Source: Euryarchaeota archaeon UBA229 (GTDB lineage: Archaea > Thermoplasmatota > Poseidoniia > Poseidoniales > Poseidoniaceae). From it: a DNA stretch of 16,141 bases. This document shows, piece by piece, positions 1 through 7,740 of this stretch (position 1 is its first letter; every line of letters starts with the position of its first letter). A program made the translations under genes and the position numbers. The stretch covers positions 1 through 16,141 of the forward strand of contig DAUW01000057.1 of the NCBI GenBank assembly GCA_002505355.1. Direction: 5' to 3'. Under the pieces are notes generated by a model, which was not told the DNA's origin, searched no databases, and saw only the letters and a program-made list of their open reading frames with translations.

Positions 1-338
1 TTAGCCATTTTAATTAGTGAACCATTTTTTATTGGGCCGTATTTTTTACACTTCAAGCAGTAACCGGACACTTCGGACATAACTATCAATAATGCCTGAC
101 CATTGGAGAATTATCAATTCTTCGATATTAATTATCTAGAGCGCTCAATTTTGTCGAATTTTCCTTACCAATGAGGGGCTAGATAGGACATAATTCGAAT
201 TTTCTGCAGCTTATAACCCATTTTTGGAGGACTAAACAGCCTACTGCAAGCCAAATCACTCACCTCATTTCGGCTGCATAATTTACTGTAATTGTATAGA
301 TGACGCATAATGTATGTTATACGACAGATAGTAACACG
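1..338. other. Gene-free AT-rich stretch
   Basis: I find no convincing coding frame and no tRNA- or rRNA-like sequence here. Minor structure: a short inverted repeat AGAATT-ATC-AATTCT at 107-121, and a 10-base direct repeat TCGAATTTTC at 154-163 and 195-204. Neither is strong enough to call a regulatory site. The stretch lies downstream of the minus-strand gene ending at 339 and may contain its 3' untranslated region. Confidence 0.5.
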
Positions 339-656
339 CTATTTTATTGATTTTAACGCATTCTCACTTACTTCGAATAATCCGAGCAGCGGAGGCCCAA
401 CTAAGCATGACTCCAAACCGCCATCTTTTGAATCAAGTGTCGATTCAACTAATTTTTTTATAATATGAAATTGTTCCACAGACTCGTAAGCTATCTGGAT
501 TAGAAATAGATATTCATCGGAGTTTGAAATACCGTACCAGGCTGCGACACATCCTGACTGGCGTTTGGAAAATTCGATCCTAGACTTAACCATTCGTTCC
601 AGCCTTGCCTCCTTACCTTTGCCGGTCTGACAAACAATGGTTTCAAGTATTGGCAT
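339..656 (-). CDS. Small ABM-like dimeric alpha/beta-barrel protein (putative)
   Basis: This 105-residue protein has the layout of the antibiotic-biosynthesis-monooxygenase (ABM)/dimeric alpha-beta barrel superfamily. It starts with a hydrophobic strand (PILETIVCQTG). A 'GKEARLERM' helix leads to RQSGCVAAWYGISNSDEYLFLIQIAYESVEQF, which resembles the usual 'pGc..y.......p..f.l.e.w.s.eaf' block. The family includes small monooxygenases and many proteins of unknown function, so no reaction can be assigned. Its ATG is preceded by AGGTG at a spacing of 6. It lies 38 bases downstream of the hutI stop on the same strand, so co-transcription is plausible, but nothing links it to histidine breakdown. 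An AT-rich TTATAAATT in the gap could also give it its own promoter. The fold is inferred from pattern only. Confidence 0.55.
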   Translation of the reverse strand: MPILETIVCQTGKGKEARLERMVKSRIEFSKRQSGCVAAWYGISNSDEYLFLIQIAYESVEQFHIIKKLVESTLDSKDGGLESCLVGPPLLGLFEVSENALKSIK

Positions 657-694
657 GATTTACACCTAATTTTATTCTCCAGCAAATTTATAAT

Positions 695-1978
695 TTATAC
701 CTTTGCAAAAGTATTTATCGCTTTTTCATTAATTCTTAGTTCCCCACCAACAAGAGTAGCGTCAAAAGGCGTATGCCCGGGTGTTAAGCACCATGACTCC
801 CATTGATTGGAACTCAGTATGTTTAGGTTGGCCACTGCGCCCGGCGCAATTACCCCATGACGATGAGAATTCTTAGTTTGTGTGATGAATGAGGCATTTA
901 CTGTACAAGCGGCTAGCGCCGCTAATGGATCAATACCACATCTCTGTACGATACAGGACGCGGCAAAAGGCAAACTTAGTACCTGGTTATTTGGATTAAA
1001 ATCAGTGGCGATCGTCCATGGAGATTCTAGCGCAGTTACTGACTTGATGTCTGGCCAGTCTGTACCCAGATTATAGGGCGTCCCGGGTAAAAAACCAGTG
1101 TTGACCGATGCATCTTTCATGCGCTCGCGCGCCTCAGCATTGGTATAGTGGGCATGATCAGCGGTTTCAACAGCTAATTCAGCTGCTAAACTACCACCAC
1201 CCCCATCACAGAATTCGTCAATGTGCATGCGTAGGTCAAGACCCAACTTTCTAGACTCAATAAGGATAGTTTTAGTCTCTTCAATGCCAAACCACCCGGG
1301 CTCACAGAAGACGTCGGCACTCCTTGCAAGGCCCGACTGGGCAACCATGGGTAACTGGTTTCTTACTATATCCTCTGTATATGATTCCAAATTATGTCCA
1401 TCAGGTATGGCATGCGCACCCATCCAGGTCGATTCAACACTTGGCAAACTATCATCTTCGTTTAACATAGCAGCAACTCTGAGTAATTTTAATTCACCAT
1501 CGTTACATAGACCATAGCCAGATTTTGTTTCAATATGAGTTGTACCGTTTTCAAGAGCGATTTGGGCCCTCCTTTTACTTAATCTGAATAATTCTGCGTC
1601 ACTTAACTTAGTAGTCATTGCAACTGTTGAATTAATACCGCCTCCGAGGCGAGCAATTTCGGCATAGCTATACCCTTGCTGTTTTAATCGAACCTCTCGA
1701 GATCGGTCACCACCCCAAACCAAATGCGTGTGTGAATCAATTAACCCCGGAATTATTGCCCTACCAGCCATATCTATGAGTTGGGTCGTTTTGCTATCTG
1801 ATTGATAATCATTCAAAGCCTCTTGTGAATCTTGAATATTAACAATTGTGTCTGCTTCAATAATAATTGCTTTTCCTTCGTCTAGTATCCATTCTTCATT
1901 ACTCAAATCATCGCCAACTACTGGTTGCTTGACATCAAAGGAAACTATCGGCCCGCTGTTGTACAATACGGTCCGCAT
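695..1978 (-). CDS. hutI: Imidazolonepropionase
   Basis: A 427-residue amidohydrolase that opens the ring of 4-imidazolone-5-propionate to give N-formimino-L-glutamate, the third step of histidine degradation, in the cytoplasm. The metal-binding DSHTHLVWGGDR motif (H83, H85) follows a short N-terminal beta domain. HAIPDGH, MHIDEFCDGGGG and DHAHY supply further conserved active-site histidines and acidic residues. LPGTPYNL and IATDFNPN match the HutI signature 'LPGa.y.l...ATD.NPG', with N in place of G. The length fits the family. I chose the ATG at 1978. The frame extends to a TTG at 2005, but those nine residues have no family match. No hutH, hutU or formiminoglutamase gene is in the window, so any pathway partners are elsewhere. 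It is divergent from kae1 across 63 bases. Confidence 0.9.
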   Translation of the reverse strand: MRTVLYNSGPIVSFDVKQPVVGDDLSNEEWILDEGKAIIIEADTIVNIQDSQEALNDYQSDSKTTQLIDMAGRAIIPGLIDSHTHLVWGGDRSREVRLKQQGYSYAEIARLGGGINSTVAMTTKLSDAELFRLSKRRAQIALENGTTHIETKSGYGLCNDGELKLLRVAAMLNEDDSLPSVESTWMGAHAIPDGHNLESYTEDIVRNQLPMVAQSGLARSADVFCEPGWFGIEETKTILIESRKLGLDLRMHIDEFCDGGGGSLAAELAVETADHAHYTNAEARERMKDASVNTGFLPGTPYNLGTDWPDIKSVTALESPWTIATDFNPNNQVLSLPFAASCIVQRCGIDPLAALAACTVNASFITQTKNSHRHGVIAPGAVANLNILSSNQWESWCLTPGHTPFDATLVGGELRINEKAINTFAKV

Positions 1979-2041
1979 GTAACACGCTAGAGAGTGAGGG
2001 TTCAATAATAATGGCTTACTAGGGCGGGGCAGGGAGATACT
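1979..2041. promoter_or_regulatory. Divergent hutI / kae1 promoter region
   Basis: This 63-base spacer separates two divergently read genes, so promoters for both probably lie in or near it. On the plus strand an AT-rich AATAATAAT tract near 2004-2012 is the best TATA-like candidate for kae1. GGGAG shortly before the ATG at 2042 serves as ribosome binding site. Assignment is by position and base composition only. Confidence 0.3.
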
Positions 2042-3046
2042 ATGTGGACACTTGGTATAGAATCAACAGCACACACGCTATCATTCGGGCTAATTGATCC
2101 CGACGGCAAACCTTTCCCATCATCAACCTCAACCATAAGGCCAGAAAAAGGGGGGATACATCCTCGAGAAGCTGCAGATCATCATAAAGCCGCAGCGGCA
2201 GATTTACTCAAGGCTGCGTTGTCCAGCCAGTCATTAAACGCTAATGACATCGGTGCAATTGCCTACTCACAAGGGCCCGGTTTAGGACCTTGCTTGAGGG
2301 TAGGCGCATCTATCGCTAGGGGGTTAGCAGCAAAATTTGATGTTCCAATGATTGGTGTTAATCACTGTGTAGCCCATATAGAAATCGGCCGCCAGCAATG
2401 CGGATGCGATGATCCTGTATTGCTTTATGTATCGGGAGGAAATACCCAGGTTATCGCTAGATTAGAGGGTAAATACCGAGTCCTTGGCGAAACACTAGAC
2501 ATCGGCATCGGTAACATGTTAGACAAATTTGCTCGCGCCCAGGGAATTCCTTTCCCAGGAGGCCCAGTTATCGAAAAGCTGGCGGCAAAATGGCAGGATG
2601 AGAATCCAGATGCTAACATGAACGGACTTGAATTGCCATATGCTGTACGTGGGATGGATTTGGCATTTTCCGGGGTGCTTACGGCTGCATTAAGATTAGT
2701 AGAAAACGGTAAGCCGCTAGAAGCAGTGTGTTGGAGCCTGCAAGAGCATGTATTTTCAGCGTGCGTAGAGGTTGCTGAGCGAGCTCTTGCCCATACTGGC
2801 AAAACCGAGCTATTGCTCGGTGGGGGTGTTGCATGCAACAATCGATTGCGAACTATGTGCGAACTCATGTGCGAAGAACGTCAAGCAAAATCATATGCCC
2901 CGCCAAGAATGTATTGCATCGATAATGGCACAATGATCGGTCTTCTGGGTTGGTTAGAGTTACAGTCAGGACGAGTTACTGAGTTTGATAATAGCGCAAT
3001 TGATCAGTATCTGAGAACCGATCAGACGCCAATAATATGGGCGTGA
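2042..3046 (+). CDS. kae1: tRNA N6-adenosine threonylcarbamoyltransferase Kae1
   Basis: Kae1 is the catalytic subunit of KEOPS. It transfers the threonylcarbamoyl group from threonylcarbamoyl-AMP to A37 of ANN-decoding tRNAs (t6A). The protein is 334 residues, normal for a stand-alone archaeal Kae1. It shows the ASKHA/TsaD landmarks: LGIESTAHT at the N-terminus, SQGPGLGPCLRVG around residue 80, and the metal-binding NHCVAHIEIG (H108, H112). YVSGGNTQV, GGPVIEKLA, LGGGVACNNRLR and the C-terminal metal ligand D294 in YCIDNGTMIG follow. It has no C-terminal Bud32 kinase, unlike the Kae1-Bud32 fusions of many euryarchaea, and no Bud32 follows in the window. GGGAG lies about 6 bases before the ATG. 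Two genes follow on the same strand and may be co-transcribed. Confidence 0.95.
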   Translation: MWTLGIESTAHTLSFGLIDPDGKPFPSSTSTIRPEKGGIHPREAADHHKAAAADLLKAALSSQSLNANDIGAIAYSQGPGLGPCLRVGASIARGLAAKFDVPMIGVNHCVAHIEIGRQQCGCDDPVLLYVSGGNTQVIARLEGKYRVLGETLDIGIGNMLDKFARAQGIPFPGGPVIEKLAAKWQDENPDANMNGLELPYAVRGMDLAFSGVLTAALRLVENGKPLEAVCWSLQEHVFSACVEVAERALAHTGKTELLLGGGVACNNRLRTMCELMCEERQAKSYAPPRMYCIDNGTMIGLLGWLELQSGRVTEFDNSAIDQYLRTDQTPIIWA

Positions 3047-3099
3047 GCGTGGCCAACCGTTTTAAGAGGTCGGTGTTGAGGGTTTAGCAGGGGAAATCG

Positions 3100-4011
3100 A
3101 TGAACGGTCGTAACAGGCGAAGGAAAGATGTTCCATTCAACCCATTTGCCCAAAACGCCGCCGCCGAGCGAAACAGAAGGCACGCAGAAAAGGCCAAAGA
3201 AAAACGTCGTTTAGAGTCCCAAAACCAAAGTGCCGCTCCAATTGGTAATTCAACCCAAGCTGGCAAGGTAAAAACCTTAGAGGATCTTCAAAGACAAGCG
3301 AGGGAGAAACTGGCAGTCGATATGACAAAAACCGAGTCTGCAGTCCACAGCGATGAACCTACAAAAGCAACAACATTAGTTGAACCAATCGTTGAACCCA
3401 AACCAACCATTACCGAGAAGACAGCGGCAAAACCAGCAGTTGTCAAATCCTCAAGAGAGGATAGACTAGCGGAATTAAAAAGAAAGTCTCAAAAATCCAA
3501 AGACAATGCTAAATTAAGTCAAAGCGCTGGAAAATCAGAACTTAAACCGGAACTAACAATTGATGCAGGGGATACGAGTGATAGTGATGAAGAGGATAAT
3601 GACTCATTAGAGGTTAATGAAATACCTGTGCCTCAAGAATTAATGAATAAGAATCTAAATGTTTTCAAGACAATACAAAGCGTCGATAAGTCATCAGCTG
3701 GGATATCAAAGAAAAAACGGAAATCTAGAAGGATTGACAAGAAGGGTGGTGGACGACAGCGCCTTGAAAAGAAACTCAATCGACAAAAGATATTGGAGTT
3801 CAAGTATGTTGCGAGAGATATACTAGCACACCCAGATGTCCCTGAAGAGCATCGCTCTAACGTCTTAGGCCAGATAATTGCCAAAGGCGAGAGAATAAGT
3901 ATTGATTCGGCCATTGAGTTTATTGAACTCAAAAATACAGAACTCATACTTACCGATGAGATTGCTGAGCGATTGAAACAAGAGATTAAGAGTATATCAA
4001 CTAGGAGATGA
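3100..4011 (+). CDS. Charged, largely disordered protein of unknown function
   Basis: I do not recognise this 303-residue protein. Its N-terminus is very basic (RNRRRKDVPFNPFAQN, then many K/R/E residues). A long low-complexity Lys/Glu/Ser/Thr/Pro region follows. An acidic patch at about residues 156-172 (DTSDSDEEDNDS) precedes a strongly basic block at about 204-230 (KKKRKSRRIDKKGGGRQR). The last 75 residues look folded and helical (ILEFKYVARDILAHPDVPEE onward). The composition suggests nucleic-acid or ribosome binding, which is inference. It is not Bud32 or another recognised KEOPS subunit. AGGGG lies 7 bases before the ATG. It ends 4 bases before the FKBP gene, whose Shine-Dalgarno (GGAG) sits at its stop codon, so the two are probably translated from one mRNA. 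Confidence 0.75.
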   Translation: MNGRNRRRKDVPFNPFAQNAAAERNRRHAEKAKEKRRLESQNQSAAPIGNSTQAGKVKTLEDLQRQAREKLAVDMTKTESAVHSDEPTKATTLVEPIVEPKPTITEKTAAKPAVVKSSREDRLAELKRKSQKSKDNAKLSQSAGKSELKPELTIDAGDTSDSDEEDNDSLEVNEIPVPQELMNKNLNVFKTIQSVDKSSAGISKKKRKSRRIDKKGGGRQRLEKKLNRQKILEFKYVARDILAHPDVPEEHRSNVLGQIIAKGERISIDSAIEFIELKNTELILTDEIAERLKQEIKSISTRR

Positions 4012-4015
4012 AAGT

Positions 4016-4498
4016 ATGAGTAATAATATTGTAGCGACTGGGATGGATGTGAAAGTACACTACACTGGCACTTTACCCGATACAGGCGAGGTGTTTGATA
4101 GTAGTGCCGGGCGGGACCCACTAAAATTCACCGTCGGTAAAGGGCAGATGATCAAAGGTTTTGAAGAAGAATTAATCGGTTCAGCAATGGGTGAAAAGAG
4201 GACCTTCACGTTAAGCGCAGATCGAGCATATGGCGATCGAGATGAGGAAGCTATCCTCCAAATACCGCGCTCGCAATTCGCCCAACTAGAAGAGCAGACC
4301 GCTCTCGAGGTTGGCTTCCAACTAGTCGCTCAAATGCCCCACGGTCCGGCCCCATTTACCGTTTGTAATCTATCAGAAGATATGGTTACTGCTGATTTCA
4401 ACCACGCCTTGGCAGGCAAATCACTAACCTTCGAAGTTGAAGTGGTCGATGTCACGCCTGGACAATCCGGTTGCGGGGATCCGACTTGTGGATGCTAA
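4016..4498 (+). CDS. FKBP-type peptidyl-prolyl isomerase, SlyD-like
   Basis: A 160-residue prolyl cis-trans isomerase and chaperone of the archaeal FKBP/SlyD family. The FKBP core is clear in VKVHYTGTLPDTGEVFDSS, GKGQMIKGFEEELIGSAMGEKRTF and AYGDRD. It is split by an insert-in-flap segment (about residues 75-130) of the kind that gives SlyD its chaperone activity, and closes with LTFEVEVVDV. There is no signal peptide or membrane segment, so it is cytoplasmic. The last ten residues, SGCGDPTCGC, hold three cysteines and resemble the metal-binding tail of SlyD proteins, though much shorter and without histidines. It starts 4 bases after the upstream charged protein and has a good Shine-Dalgarno sequence at that gene's stop. 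Confidence 0.92.
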   Translation: MSNNIVATGMDVKVHYTGTLPDTGEVFDSSAGRDPLKFTVGKGQMIKGFEEELIGSAMGEKRTFTLSADRAYGDRDEEAILQIPRSQFAQLEEQTALEVGFQLVAQMPHGPAPFTVCNLSEDMVTADFNHALAGKSLTFEVEVVDVTPGQSGCGDPTCGC

Positions 4499-4518
4499 TC
4501 AAGTAAGCTGCAAATCCA

Positions 4519-4534
4519 CAAAACAGCAGTTTTG
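4519..4534. repeat. Short perfect inverted repeat
   Basis: CAAAAC-AGCA-GTTTTG gives a 6-bp stem with a 4-base loop in the 62-base gap between the FKBP gene and methylmalonyl-CoA mutase. It could be a weak hairpin or a protein site at an operon boundary. The stem is AT-rich and not followed by a T-run, so I do not call it a terminator. Confidence 0.25.
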
Positions 4535-4560
4535 ATGAATCTAGTTATCGTGGGATTATC

Positions 4561-6129
4561 ATGGCAGGCGACCGGAAATCAGAATGGAAGACACTTTCCG
4601 GAATCGATATACCGTTGAATTTCCCTGAACAGACAGATTTGGCTGGCCAGCCACCTTACACTGGGGGCATCCATGATACGATGTATCGCTCGCGTCTTTG
4701 GACTATGAGGCAATATGCCGGTTTTTCTAGTGCCAGAGAAACCAATGAGAGGTTCAAGTTACTATTAGAGCGCGGGCAAAAAGGATTGTCCGTTGCATTT
4801 GATTTGCCTACACAACTTGGACTTGATGCGGATGACGAGTTATCTCTAGGTGAAGTTGGTAAAGTAGGTGTATCGATTTCAACATTAGATGATATGCGGG
4901 AACTGATGTCTGGCATTCCTTTGGATAAAGTTTCAACCTCAATGACAATTAACGCTCCCGCTATGATATTGTTAGCAATGTATGTTGTTGTTGCAGAAGA
5001 ACAGGGTGTCGCAATGGAAGACATCCGTGGGACAATTCAAAATGATATTCTCAAAGAATACATGGCAAGAGGCACATACGTTTTCCCTCCAGACGAAAGT
5101 ATGCGGTTAATAACCGACATTTTTTCATTTTGCGCAACCAACATACCCCAATGGAATACAATTTCGATAAGTGGCTATCACATTCGTGAGGCTGGGTGTA
5201 CCGCAACCCAAGAGGTAGCGTTTACCCTAGCAAGTGCCCTAAACTACATCGATGCAGCTTTAGCTACAGGGCTGGATATCGACGATTTCGCTCCAAGGCT
5301 ATCGTTTTTCTTTAATTGTCATAATGATTTTTTCGAAGAGGTGGCAAAATTCAGAGCAGCTAGAAAATTGTGGCATGATCTTGTCGATAGTAGATATGAA
5401 TCAAACAATCCAAAATCGAAAAAATTACGCTTTCATACTCAAGTTGCTGGCGTAAGCCTGACTGCACAACAACCACTAAACAATATTTCGAGAGTCACTA
5501 TCCAAGCCTTAGCAGCGGTTTGTGGCGGTACGCAAAGTCTACACACTAATTCGTATGATGAAGCTATTGGTCTGCCGACGGAGGAAAGTGCAACTATAGC
5601 CCTCAGAACCCAGCAAATTATTGCTGAGGAATCTGGAGCAGCCGACGTAATCGATCCATTAGGTGGTTCACATTATGTCGAACATCTTACCAATAGAATA
5701 TACAATGCAGCTATGTTAATGATAGAAGAAATTGATTCAAAAGGTGGAGCAATGTCAGCAATAAAAGAAGGCTGGCAGCAAAGGCAAATACATAATTCAG
5801 CATACGCACATATCAATGATGTGGAGTCCGGAAAACGAAAAATAGTTGGCGTAAATCATGGTGTTATGGATGAAAAGAGCAGTATAAAAGCAATGAAGTT
5901 AGATGATGAGTTAGGTACATCTCAAGCCAAAAAATTATCCAACCTAAGAAAAAATCGTGATAACATTGCAGCCCAACAGTCACTGGACAACATACGGGCG
6001 GCGTCACAGACAGATGAGAATTTATTCCCACTAGTTATTCAAGCTATCAAAACTGATTGTACATTGGGAGAAATAATGGGTGCTATGAAGGATATATTTG
6101 GGACTTGGATGGCTCCGAGTGGATTTTAG
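4561..6129 (+). CDS. mcmA1: Methylmalonyl-CoA mutase, catalytic (large) subunit
   Basis: This is the substrate-binding TIM-barrel subunit of the adenosylcobalamin enzyme that interconverts (R)-methylmalonyl-CoA and succinyl-CoA. The 522-residue length is typical of the two-subunit form. There is no C-terminal cobalamin-binding domain (no DxHxxG), so a separate small subunit must be encoded elsewhere. Family blocks are strong: TMYRSRLWTMRQYAGF, GLSVAFDLPTQLGLDADD, GTIQNDILKEYMARGTYVFP, TISISGYHIREAG, and GGTQSLHTNSYDEA. Y52, R170, Y206 and H207 line up at a constant offset of 37 with Y89, R207, Y243 and H244 of the Propionibacterium enzyme. Isobutyryl-CoA mutases instead have F and Q at the first two, so methylmalonyl-CoA is the better substrate call. 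The epimerase follows after 8 bases. Confidence 0.95.
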   Translation: MAGDRKSEWKTLSGIDIPLNFPEQTDLAGQPPYTGGIHDTMYRSRLWTMRQYAGFSSARETNERFKLLLERGQKGLSVAFDLPTQLGLDADDELSLGEVGKVGVSISTLDDMRELMSGIPLDKVSTSMTINAPAMILLAMYVVVAEEQGVAMEDIRGTIQNDILKEYMARGTYVFPPDESMRLITDIFSFCATNIPQWNTISISGYHIREAGCTATQEVAFTLASALNYIDAALATGLDIDDFAPRLSFFFNCHNDFFEEVAKFRAARKLWHDLVDSRYESNNPKSKKLRFHTQVAGVSLTAQQPLNNISRVTIQALAAVCGGTQSLHTNSYDEAIGLPTEESATIALRTQQIIAEESGAADVIDPLGGSHYVEHLTNRIYNAAMLMIEEIDSKGGAMSAIKEGWQQRQIHNSAYAHINDVESGKRKIVGVNHGVMDEKSSIKAMKLDDELGTSQAKKLSNLRKNRDNIAAQQSLDNIRAASQTDENLFPLVIQAIKTDCTLGEIMGAMKDIFGTWMAPSGF

Positions 6130-6137
6130 GTGTTATT

Positions 6138-6554
6138 ATGGACATAAGATTAGACCACATCGGCATTGCAGTAACTAATCTAGATGAGGGTGAGAAATTT
6201 TGGAACCTATTAGGACTCATCAAGCAAGGTGATGATGAGGAAGTAACCGACCAGGGAGTTATCACTAGATTTATTCCTATTGGGGTTAAGCCACAAAAGC
6301 CGGCAATGATAGAATTGCTTGAACCAACCGGAGATGAGACCCCGATTGGCCGGTTCATCAAAAAACGCGGTGCTGGAATTCAACAAATTTGTTTTCAAGT
6401 TGATGATATACACGCGCTCATCGCCCAGTTGATTGAAGCCGGCATAACAATGATTGATGACACACCTAGAATAGGTTCCAAGGACAGTTTGATTGCGTTC
6501 GTCCATCCAAAATCTACTGGTGGTGTTCTGGTAGAATTAGCTCAAAAGCGATAG
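6138..6554 (+). CDS. mce: Methylmalonyl-CoA epimerase (VOC family)
   Basis: A 138-residue vicinal-oxygen-chelate protein. It would convert (S)- to (R)-methylmalonyl-CoA, supplying the mutase encoded just upstream. The two repeats of the fold are visible: LDHIGIAVTNLDEGEKFW at the start, and GIQQICFQVDDIHALIAQL, then FVHPKSTGGVLVEL, in the second half. H7, E59 and E133 align with known metal ligands. The family's HH in 'G.G.HHI.F.VDDI' is QQ here (Q82, Q83), so the fourth ligand is Gln instead of His. I chose the ATG at 6138, which has AGGTG 7 bases upstream and begins exactly at the VOC domain. The longer frame from 6057 lies inside the mutase gene. Genomic context makes the epimerase role likely, but the altered metal site leaves some doubt. 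Confidence 0.85.
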   Translation: MDIRLDHIGIAVTNLDEGEKFWNLLGLIKQGDDEEVTDQGVITRFIPIGVKPQKPAMIELLEPTGDETPIGRFIKKRGAGIQQICFQVDDIHALIAQLIEAGITMIDDTPRIGSKDSLIAFVHPKSTGGVLVELAQKR

Positions 6555-6589
6555 GAAACAATCATAATCCATCTAGTGGAATTCTAACC

Positions 6590-6895
6590 ATGCGCACGTG
6601 TGTGGACCAGTTGATGGCCCTCTCACACATTGACGGGCCTAGATTAAAAGCGGAAGCAAAATTTATCGCAACCAGGTTAGAAGTTCTTAGATATAATGGC
6701 AAAATTACCAACGACGCATATCTAGATGCAGGTTCAATATATGGCGCTTTTGAGATGTTTGCGAATCTAATCGATATGGGTGTGCCACAAAGAGAGATAT
6801 ATGCTCAATTGAAGCAGCAACTCGCAAGAGCGAGAAAACTCGAGATTAAATATCCTGGATTGAACAGTGCAATTGAATCAGGTAGGGCAAGTTGA
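6590..6895 (+). CDS. Hypothetical 101-residue helical protein
   Basis: I do not recognise this protein. It looks almost entirely alpha-helical and soluble: residues 16-36 (PRLKAEAKFIATRLEVLRYN), 43-63 (YLDAGSIYGAFEMFANLIDM) and 69-86 (EIYAQLKQQLARARKLEI) form likely helices. There is no signal peptide, membrane segment or metal motif. The ATG at 6590 has no clear Shine-Dalgarno. Its stop lies 2 bases before the ATG chosen for the ABC ATPase, and overlaps the alternative TTG start of that gene. It is therefore probably translated with the transporter and could be an accessory protein, though nothing in the sequence proves this. Confidence 0.7.
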   Translation: MRTCVDQLMALSHIDGPRLKAEAKFIATRLEVLRYNGKITNDAYLDAGSIYGAFEMFANLIDMGVPQREIYAQLKQQLARARKLEIKYPGLNSAIESGRAS

Positions 6896-6897
6896 GC

Positions 6898-7740
6898 ATG
6901 ACGAGCGATGGCACATTGCTAAAAGTTTCCAACGTGCGCAAGAACTTTGCCGAAGTCATCGCCCTCGATGGAGTATCATTTGAGATTAAATCAGGAGAGG
7001 TAGTTGGTCTTGTTGGCAGTAATGGTGCTGGAAAAACAACACTGCTGCGGTTAATGTCGGGAGTATACCGACCGTCAAATGGCGATGTGACACTTGCAGA
7101 CGGGACACCAGTATACAGGATGCGGGGTAATCTTGGAGTGGTTCCTGAATCAACCGGGCTATACTCAAGACTCACTGCATGGGAAAACATAAGATATCAC
7201 AGTAGGCTGTACGGTGTCAGTGATTCAATAGCTTGGAAAAGAACATTAAAATTCGCTCAAAGTCTAGATATGGAAGATAACCTATCTCGATATACCAAGG
7301 GTTTCTCTAGGGGAATGCGACAGAAAACCGCGCTACTCAGAGCCTTGGCACACGGTCCGAAGGTATTGCTACTAGACGAGCCCACTGCTGGGCTTGACGT
7401 CACCAGTGCTCGGACGGTCAGAGCATTGGTTGAACAAATCAAACAAGAAGGCGGGACAGTGGTTTATTCAACTCACCAATTATTTGAAGCACAGCAAGTT
7501 TGTGATCGAATTATTATTATCCATAATGGGGTTATCAAAGCCAATGGTCCACCATCAAAATTAATCCAAGATACGGCAACTGAAACACTTGAAGAGGCGT
7601 ATGTTAGTTTGACTCAGGAAAAAGCTCGAATGCGGTTTGAGGACGCAAAGCAAGAATCAGGGATTACTAAACTGTGGCACAAATTATTCCGACCAAAAAC
7701 TCCAGAGTTAGCATATGAAGGTGGTGATTTAGATGAATAA
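6898..7740 (+). CDS. ABC transporter ATP-binding protein, NatA-like
   Basis: This is the ATPase of an ABC-2 type exporter encoded with the permease that follows. Walker A is GSNGAGKTT, the signature is FSRGMRQKTALLRAL, Walker B is VLLLDEPTAGLD, and the switch histidine is in YSTHQ. Where many ABC proteins have the Q-loop glutamine, it reads VVPESTGLYSRLTAWEN, the pattern typical of NatA/CcmA-like exporter ATPases. About 60 residues follow the catalytic core and are charged (KARMRFEDAKQES). The protein is 280 residues from the ATG at 6898. A TTG at 6892, overlapping the previous stop, is an equally spaced alternative. The end overlaps the permease start by 8 bases, which indicates translational coupling. 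The substrate cannot be read from sequence. NatAB itself exports sodium. Confidence 0.9.
   Translation: MTSDGTLLKVSNVRKNFAEVIALDGVSFEIKSGEVVGLVGSNGAGKTTLLRLMSGVYRPSNGDVTLADGTPVYRMRGNLGVVPESTGLYSRLTAWENIRYHSRLYGVSDSIAWKRTLKFAQSLDMEDNLSRYTKGFSRGMRQKTALLRALAHGPKVLLLDEPTAGLDVTSARTVRALVEQIKQEGGTVVYSTHQLFEAQQVCDRIIIIHNGVIKANGPPSKLIQDTATETLEEAYVSLTQEKARMRFEDAKQESGITKLWHKLFRPKTPELAYEGGDLDE

Noticed and set aside
1..338. tRNA or small RNA in the gene-free left end
   Set aside because: No T-loop box or acceptor pairing could be found, and the repeats present are short.
3100..4011. Possible Bud32 kinase or other KEOPS subunit next to kae1
   Set aside because: No kinase motifs and a low-complexity charged composition unlike Bud32, Cgi121 or Pcc1.
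4519..4534. Intrinsic terminator after the FKBP gene
   Set aside because: The stem is only 6 AT-rich pairs and has no following T-run; kept only as an inverted repeat.
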